DNA from: Arachnopeziza araneosa
Taxonomy: Eukaryota; Ascomycota; Leotiomycetes; Helotiales; Arachnopezizaceae
Assembly: GCA_003988855.1 (NCBI GenBank)
Contig: QYAI01000150.1
Coordinates: 144,375-208,374, forward strand
Length of the DNA stretch: 64,000 nt
Direction of reading: 5' to 3'
Shown: positions 57,623-64,000 of the stretch, one piece after another
Position numbering within the stretch: position 1 is the stretch's first letter
Layout: each line of letters begins with the position of its first letter
The notes under the pieces: model-generated
What the model saw: the letters and a program-made list of their open reading frames with translations, nothing else
What the model was told of the DNA's origin: nothing
Databases searched by the model: none
Made by a program: the position numbers and the translations under genes

Positions 57623-58471
57623 ATGGTTATCACACAACATCTCGACCCTTACCCACGACTTAACCCTACTCTTCTCAAGAACGAGTTCGCCGGCAAATCC
57701 GCTCTCATCACTGGTGGTGGCTACGGAATTGGTGCTTCCATTGCCAGATCATTTGCTGAAGCCGGTGTTGCTCAGATTATCCTAGTCGGCCGCACCGAAA
57801 CCAAGCTCAAAGCTACCGCAGATGAACTAGCATCCTTCAAGGACCTCCAAGTCAGCTTCTACCAAGCCGACATTTCATCCAAAAGCGATGTCAAGAAGCT
57901 CTTTGACTCACTCACAATCTCACCAGATATCCTTGTCAACAATGCTGGTTTCCTGGCCACGCCCGCCAAGTTCATCGACGCGGACCTTGATGATTATTGG
58001 AAAGCTTTCACCATCAACGTGTATGGCACAGCTCTGGTCACCCAATCATACCTCCGTCACAGGGAAGCATCGAAGCAGAGTTCCCCCGCGGTCGTCATCA
58101 CTATCAGTACCATCGGTGCTTTCTCGGTCAGAGTCCCTCAGCTCTCTTCATATGCAGCTAGCAAGGCTGCAGTCACTCGTTGGTCTGAACTTGTATCAGT
58201 TGATGTTCCAGAGACCACGGCTCGCTTCATCTCTGTTCATCCAGGAGCAGTAAAAACCGATATGGCTGTCAAATCGGGGCTTGATGGAGTGTTCCCTCCC
58301 ACTGACCCAAACCTTACCGGTGACTTCGTCGTTTGGGCATCCAGCGAAGAAGCGGGATTTTTAGCCGGGCGATTCGCCGCAGTCAATTGGGATGTTGACG
58401 AGTTGGTCGCAGCTAAGGACGAGATTCTTGGAAAGGATTTATATAGAACAAGCTTCACTGAGTTGGTTTGA
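57623..58471 (+). CDS. Short-chain dehydrogenase/reductase
   Basis: Intronless, 282 aa, classical SDR length. The cofactor loop is TGGGYGIG (30-37), followed at the end of the second strand by GRTE, compatible with NADP(H) preference. NNAG lies at 106-109, the catalytic Ser at about 162 in ISTIG, and Tyr177/Lys181 in SYAASKAAV. SVHPGAVKTDM follows, where SDRs bind the nicotinamide. It likely reduces a small carbonyl compound in the cytosol; the substrate is unknown. Strongly C-ending codons and a TATA box suggest an active, well-expressed gene. No biosynthetic neighbours. Confidence 0.92.
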   Translation: MVITQHLDPYPRLNPTLLKNEFAGKSALITGGGYGIGASIARSFAEAGVAQIILVGRTETKLKATADELASFKDLQVSFYQADISSKSDVKKLFDSLTISPDILVNNAGFLATPAKFIDADLDDYWKAFTINVYGTALVTQSYLRHREASKQSSPAVVITISTIGAFSVRVPQLSSYAASKAAVTRWSELVSVDVPETTARFISVHPGAVKTDMAVKSGLDGVFPPTDPNLTGDFVVWASSEEAGFLAGRFAAVNWDVDELVAAKDEILGKDLYRTSFTELV

Positions 58472-59356
58472 TGGACTGTTTGGAAAACTTAGCCAAGTTC
58501 TATGGCTTAGCAATGAGAGAGGCATCATCTGACATTTAACCCACACATTCATTTAATGCAACAATTCGTGTTGAATCTAAGCCTCTGTCACGTTGTGAAG
58601 TGAAATTCTCGATAAATCGTTTCGGCGAAAGAAGCCTTTGGAATGAATGCCCAATTCGTCAACTTTGTCAACTTTGATAATATAGGTTGACAGGAGAAAT
58701 AACCGGGTAGTGAGTCGCAGGATTTCTGCTCAATCCTTCAATGACAGCCAGATAACATCTCATACAGATTTTATCGAGAATTTTTTGCGCTAAAACGAGT
58801 TCTATACTTGCTAGGGGCGTAGTAAGATTATCCTCACATGGTCTATTCATTTGCAGTATTTTTCCTCTTTCGAACTGCTGTCTTTCACATGGTCAAGGTC
58901 ATAGCAACATTTAGAAATACGAGATTGTGTTACCCCAATTGTGAGTCAAGTGGCCTGTAGATCCTCCATGTTTGTCTCGAAGTCTAGTCGGTGTGTCAGC
59001 GCTACCCCGCCCTCCTCTCTCTCGTGCGATATATATGCGTGCTCACCGAAAACATGCACAGTGCTTGGTTGCAAACATTCCGAAGCAACATGATTCACGA
59101 GTTGTTTGTGTATTCGACCTGATCTCGGATCAGTGCTTACGTCACAAGACGGATTGCGACATCATATCGCTGGACAGGTGGCACCAGTGGGGATTGTTTG
59201 TTTTCGAATGGAAATCTATTAATCGATTGCTTGCCGGATATTTTCTTGATTTCGCTCTTTCGAAATTCTTTTCAAATTTTCTGCTAGTCATCTGATCCAG
59301 AATTTTTTTTATTGACCTTGAGCAAATTAACCACTTACACGCTCAATTTATCATAA
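58472..59356. other. Spacer
   Basis: No gene recognised. The 59280-59350 stretch is AT-rich and probably the leader of the orphan gene. Confidence 0.4.
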
Positions 59357-60106
59357 ATGGCGTTTGTCCCGTGGAATCCTCGTATTGTCAAAAGTAATGG
59401 AAGAAATTACTCGCGCGTTCCATTATACGTCAATAGCGGAAATACACTGTGGCGCTTTCCATACGGTACGGTGAAGAGACAGTACCCTGGCCTGCTCTCA
59501 CTGTTTAAGCAAAATGGGAATAGAGTTCTTAATCCGACATCCAATGCCGTCTTTAATCCTGCGATTCAAACTTTCCAGCAGCTCAATGGCCAAAAAGATG
59601 CTTGGGACATTTTGATGAGTATCATTGGCCGGAATGGTAGCTGGTCATTTCGGAATGGGATCAACGGTCAACCGGATTATTTCGACCAACTTTTGGACTT
59701 TTTACGTGCAGCCACCTATGAGATATTCAATGGTGTATCGCCGAATGGTATTCCGGGAAGACTTAATCTACATTATGCGTTGATATTAGTGGACGAGCTA
59801 AGTTGGGTGATCGGAATGAATGGGGCAGGAGTTGGAGGCGCCTTTGCCTTTGGAAGCGGGATGTATCTGGATCTCCTTGACCTAGGTCAAAAATTTGCTT
59901 CCATAATTGGGGATGTGGACTCAGACGCAACTTTTGACCTGATGGAGGCAATGGCTCGAATCTTTGGGAATGACCAACAGGTCTTGGATCAATTAGTTAA
60001 CTCTCTTGGAGTGGCTGCTCGCAGTAATCTGAAGGCTGTTGCGCAACAGAGATGGGTGTATTCGGGAAGTATCATGGGCCAATTGATCGATTCAATGATC
60101 CCCTGA
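59357..60106 (+). CDS. Orphan protein, cysteine-free, 249 aa
   Basis: A single open frame with a clean start and stop. The protein is rich in Asn, Gly, Leu and Phe, has no cysteine, no signal peptide and no clear membrane helix, although a glycine/alanine-rich segment (GMNGAGVGGAFAFGSGMYL, about 153-171) is hydrophobic. Aromatic residues are spread evenly, suggesting a globular or self-assembling protein. I recognise no family. It may be a lineage-specific or horizontally acquired gene. Confidence 0.5.
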   Translation: MAFVPWNPRIVKSNGRNYSRVPLYVNSGNTLWRFPYGTVKRQYPGLLSLFKQNGNRVLNPTSNAVFNPAIQTFQQLNGQKDAWDILMSIIGRNGSWSFRNGINGQPDYFDQLLDFLRAATYEIFNGVSPNGIPGRLNLHYALILVDELSWVIGMNGAGVGGAFAFGSGMYLDLLDLGQKFASIIGDVDSDATFDLMEAMARIFGNDQQVLDQLVNSLGVAARSNLKAVAQQRWVYSGSIMGQLIDSMIP

Positions 60107-60764
60107 TTGTTTGTGGTCGATTCAGACTGTCTTCCTTCAATTTACAGGTCAGTTGAATATCGTCTAATTCTTTCTCATCATATGGATCTGAGCGATCAGG
60201 GACTAATGCCGTCTAGGCTAGGCAAAACCAAGAAATTCTGATTCCACTTACCTAAATAAAACAGTGTATCAATCAGAGATACTGACGATTCATCTTTCGC
60301 CGAGTGGCGATATATCTACCATCTATCAAGCATATACCCGCCTCCTTGATTGAATGGAGCTCTGAAACCGAACATGTGACTCAATTACTCAATCGCCACC
60401 TCAACAACCACGACTAGAGCTTCCCACCAGCCTCATGAGATGAGATCGAAAGATGACAGAACTGTGGAAGTCAAGATAGTGACAAGTGGCAGAGTTGGAG
60501 ACAATTTGCCGAGATAGTCGGTGGTAGACGAGAAGAATGAACATTCTATTTGTGGACACATCTACCCATCCGCAGCATAGTGTGATAACTAACCTTAGTA
60601 TCGATCTCATAAAAAATAACGAGCCAAACAATTTCAACCAGAAATGCTATCACACCCCTCTCGTCGTCTCTATCACTCTCGGTTCTACCCCATCTCCACT
60701 CTTACCATCATAGCTTGTGTTTAAAATCGCGTATTCCTCGCTCGGAATCCCGCGTCTGTAAATC
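60107..60764. other. Spacer
   Basis: No gene recognised. Confidence 0.4.
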
Positions 60765-60837
60765 CGAGGCGGGCAAAATTCGTCTTCGACTTTACGATTT
60801 CCTGACGCTTTGGCGAAGACGAATTTTGACCGCCTCG
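60765..60837. mobile_element. MITE-like fold-back copy 3
   Basis: A 24-bp left arm (60765-60788) and its inverted partner (60814-60837) differ at one base and flank a 25-bp loop, so the element folds into a hairpin. The loop shares TTTCCTGACGCTTTGG with copy 1. This is an internally deleted relative of the elements near 43.8 and 45.4 kb. Confidence 0.75.
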
Positions 60838-62930
60838 ATCAACAATCCTGAACCTCTTCTCGATTTCACCAACACACCAATCCACCTTCTCAATCTCTCA
60901 AAGTATCCTCTCATCACTGCCCAAAATTTACTCAGCCGCTGACCAAATCTAACTACCCAGGGTGGCAGATTGGATTTTCCATCATCTCTCTGCAAGAAAA
61001 CTCTTATCGCAAGACCGTATTGCTTTAGCAGCAACAACGGGACAACGATTAGTTGGAACCCCACGCACAAAAAAGAAATTGCCGGATAAATTGTATCAAT
61101 CTTCCAGAGTAGATCTTTCATCACGCCAGAATTCTCCGGAAGCATAACGCCTGTATTCCCCCACTGGCAATAGCACTCGCAGCGATTGAAAATACCCATT
61201 TGTGTGGCTATGATACCGCTCATTGTGAGCAACGTGGCGATGATATCTTTCCCTAAGATGAGCCAAAAATGAATCCGCCTAGCGCGCACACCAGCCGGAC
61301 TCTCATCATCCAAAACAGTGTCTGGAAATATGGGAAGGTGGTTGAGGCACGCGCTCAGGATCCAGACCAGTGAGATAGCAATCTCACCCGCGTGCCGGCA
61401 GTCGAAACCAACGGGTGGAATCAGCCATGATATCAGTACGCCGGTCAGAGTACAATATAAAAATATTATCATGGAGAAAATAATTGAGCCGGGTCGCAAC
61501 GTTATCATCCACAGCACTCGTCCCCAGATGATGCCAAGTGCTCCTCGATTCGAAATATGTTTATCCTCTTCATGTTTCTGAATCATTTTCTCGGTTGCCT
61601 TTCTAGAATCTGTAGGATGCCACGAGTATATTCCTCCACTTCGTTCGCGGAGTTCTGTAGTCAATTCTTTCTCCAAATCAAGATCCCAATCTTGAAACTC
61701 AGCACGAATTCTTTTCTCAAATTCTTTCAATTTAGAAGGAATTGAATCCTCAGTCTGAGATACTCCAATTATAGAACTCATTATCACTGCCGGAATGATC
61801 CAGAAGTAGAGCGATGAAAAGGCGATGCTGTGAGCTTCAATATTGATGTATGTAGCAGGGTTTGGACCTGATGAAGAGTCTTTTGTTCGTCCAAAAGCAA
61901 CTAGAGCTTCGTTAGTCACGTTGTTTTCATCTGCTTTGGTGGTACATGATCTAGACGTCTTGATTTGATTCTCGGCTGGGACGCTTACTAGCGATTGTTC
62001 CAATAAAAAAAGACTGAGCCACAATAATTGGCAAGAACTTTGTGGAGCGATCAGCTGCTAGCGATTTTGCCGTATCTTGACAAATCTGGAGAAGTTTCCT
62101 TTGGTCTTCATTTGAAATCGTGCCGGCAGTCCTATGGCATGTTAATCAAACGCCATTATCAGTCGGCAAGAGAAACCTACAGTTTATGATGGATAAAGCT
62201 CTGCACTGACTCTCCGATATCAACACCCCATTCGTCAAAAGAGTCCACAATCGCTGTCAAACTTTTCCATATTATATCACGTGATTGTAAATCTTGTTCC
62301 AGAGGCAGATTTAAAAAATGATCCATCATGTCCATGTTACCCACATCTATCTTGTCTTTCCAAAACTTTGCTCGAGCTTGACAGCTCGCTAGCTTCAATA
62401 GCAAGCTTTTGACTGTGGTTATCGGATCTCCAAGTAGGTGAGCGAGGACAAAAAGCTCACTTAGGAGTGTCAACGGAGGTCTCGGGAAGACTGCAACTAA
62501 CTGTAGCAGAGGAAACTTCCAGGTAGTAAGTCTGACCCAAATTTTAGCAAAATAACGCATTATTCATGATTTTCGGGGGTGAACATGGCGTGCATAGTGA
62601 ATTTGGACTGGGCAGTGAGACTGGATGTCGCCTGTGCACCAACGATGGCTTAAGTGATAATTCATGAACTAACCTTGACCAAATATCTGCTGGCGGATAC
62701 CAAGTCCATTTCTCTCTGTTGGTGAAGACCTTGCACGCCGAAAGGGTCAATAGATTCTGGCCGTCGAAGAGACGAATGTCGTTTGGACACGCAGCGATAG
62801 CTTGGGTAATTATCCATAAGCTCGCAAATTGAAAGGCCTCTGAATTGGTGCAGTCTGGGTACGGATTGTCGCAATTGTATGTTGATATATCAACATTCAA
62901 CGGACATTCTGGGAGAGTAGAAAAGTCCAT
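60792..62930 (-). CDS. Multi-TM membrane protein, unknown family
   Basis: Exons: 62674-62930, 62181-62531, 61989-62131 and 60792-61900. All phases close to 619 aa. Introns use GTTAGT, GTAGGT and GTAAGC donors; the last has GACTAAC before CTCTAG. The N-terminus (MDFSTLPECPLNVD) contains a Cys-rich segment and a soluble domain. Membrane spans are at about 155-180 before the Glu/Lys-rich loop and at several points in the C-terminal half (FSMIIFLYCTLTGVLISWL, ISLVWILSACL, ATLLTMSGIIATQMGIF, ISFLCVGFQLIVVPLLLL). No transport or enzymatic motif is seen. The last 14 codons, EAVKIRLRQSVRKS, and the stop lie in MITE copy 3, unless a GTAGTT-type splice before them is used. The first in-frame ATG is 62930; the frame is open further upstream without an ATG. 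Confidence 0.6.
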
Positions 62931-63068
62931 AGTCTCTTCATGTAGAGTTGCGGCTTGGCCTGAGAGGTGCAACAGAAATGTGAAGATGCTTTGAATTGAG
63001 CTCTGAAAAGATTGAAACAGCAGCTTATATACGGGAAATCAGAATTATGCAACCTTGCGTCTGGGGCA

Positions 63069-63780
63069 TCTACAGCCTGAAACAAAATGGGCGAAACAAA
63101 GCTGACCTCAGGAGGTTGCAGAGCCCTACTTCCATCATCACCGTCAGGATGTTTCTCCTTACCGAGGAAATCAAGTTCGGTTAGAAAAAGAGCAGGTATA
63201 TCATGTAGACATTTTTCTTTGAGTGATCGATGACTGGTCGTTAATAGAGTAGTTAAGTAAAGCTGAAGGCTCAGCCTTCACAGCACGCAGCTCGAACGCA
63301 TCTAGACCTTATCATCTAGACATTTGATTAGAGAGAACATTCTCATTAGAAGATGATTCTTCTGAGGCGTCTACAGCCTTAAACAAAATAAGCGAAACAA
63401 AGCTGACTTCAGGAGGTTGCAGAGCCTTACTTCTATCATCACCGTCAGGATGTTTCTCCTTACCGAGGAAATCAAGTTCGGTTAGAAAAAGAGCAGGCAT
63501 ATCATGTAGACATTTTTCTTTGAGTGATCGATAACTGGTCGTTAATGGAGTAGTTAAGTAAAGCTGAAGGCTCAGCCTCCACAGCACGCAGCTCGAACGC
63601 ATCTAGACCTCATTATCTAGACATTTGATTAGAGAGAACATTCTCATTGGAAGATGATCCTTCTAAGGCGTCTACAGCCTTAAACAAAATAAGCGAAACA
63701 AAGCTGACTTCAGGAGGTTGCAGAGCCCTACTTCCACCACCACCGTCAGGATGCTTCTCCTCACCGATAGGCTGCTCAAT
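63069..63780. repeat. 301-bp tandem repeat, three copies
   Basis: Units beginning TCTACAGCCT lie at 63070, 63370 and 63671 (spacing 301 and 301), sharing the AGGAGGTTGCAGAGCC motif, GTCAGGATG and GTTCGGTTAGAAAAAGAGC. The first two copies are nearly complete and similar; the third diverges after about 100 bases. The period is not a multiple of three, so it is not a coding repeat. Confidence 0.9.
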
Positions 63781-63899
63781 GGGTGCCCATGGGGTGGGTG
63801 GAAGCCTCCAAGCAACTAACCATGGTGGCCATGGAGTGGCTTTTTTAGCGTGGGTATAAATCATAGAAAAGCCAACTAACCAAGGGCGCCCATGGGTGG

Positions 63900-64000
63900 T
63901 AGCTTGCATAGTAGCTTGCATAAAATAAATAAGGCTCAAACACGTATAAACGCGTACAAACACGTACAAAAATAGGTACAAACACGTATAAACACGTACA
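63900..64000. repeat. Short-period repeat at window edge
   Basis: AACACGTA-type units of about 10 bases (AAACACGTATAAACGCGTAC and similar) run to the last base and presumably continue outside the window. A nearby doubled GTAGCTTGCATA is a separate small duplication. Confidence 0.7.

Noticed and set aside
62931..62972. Upstream extension of the multi-TM gene to 62972
   Set aside because: The extra codons begin with TTG; the first ATG in frame is at 62930.

Overview
The window looks like nuclear DNA of a filamentous ascomycete. It carries a complete translation elongation factor 3 gene (a fungal hallmark), genes with several short introns (mostly 45-70 nt, GT..AG, often with a CTAAC/CTAAT branch site), a HET-domain gene, an NRPS-like adenylate-forming reductase and a Zn(II)2Cys6 regulator. 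AT-rich spacers and the overall gene style are compatible with Leotiomycetes; that placement is inference.

Layout. 1-5 kb: an intronless ubiquitin-like/ADP-ribosyltransferase fusion (1296-2258), a GNAT acetyltransferase and a multi-pass membrane protein. 6-29 kb is a gene graveyard. A multi-TM protein, a HET protein, a TPR protein, an AAA ATPase, a Baeyer-Villiger monooxygenase, a DEDD-type exonuclease-like protein and a NACHT-like fragment are all recognisable but broken by stops and frameshifts. Among them sit an intact DUF1304 gene, a small two-exon orphan and an intact secreted Cip1-like lyase gene. A (GAGCAA)n array lies at 14 kb and a type II tRNA-like Pol III gene with a long insert at 26 kb.

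30-41 kb is a housekeeping block: elongation factor 3, a 960-residue AAA ATPase (intact relative of the relic at 19-20 kb) and mitochondrial malate dehydrogenase. 41.5-52 kb looks like a small secondary-metabolism locus: an A-T-R adenylate-forming reductase, an MFS exporter, a second decayed MFS gene, a caspase-like (clan CD) protein and a truncated Zn2Cys6 regulator. One MITE-like element sits inside an intron of the reductase and a relative lies just upstream of it.

52-64 kb: a coiled-coil protein with an exact 63-bp (21-residue) duplication, more relics, an SDR, a cysteine-free orphan, and a multi-TM protein whose last codons and stop lie in a fold-back copy of the same MITE family. At the right edge are three copies of a 301-bp tandem repeat and the start of a short-period array.

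Intron coordinates were read by eye from splice motifs and reading-frame continuity. No similarity search was run; family names rest on motif recognition.
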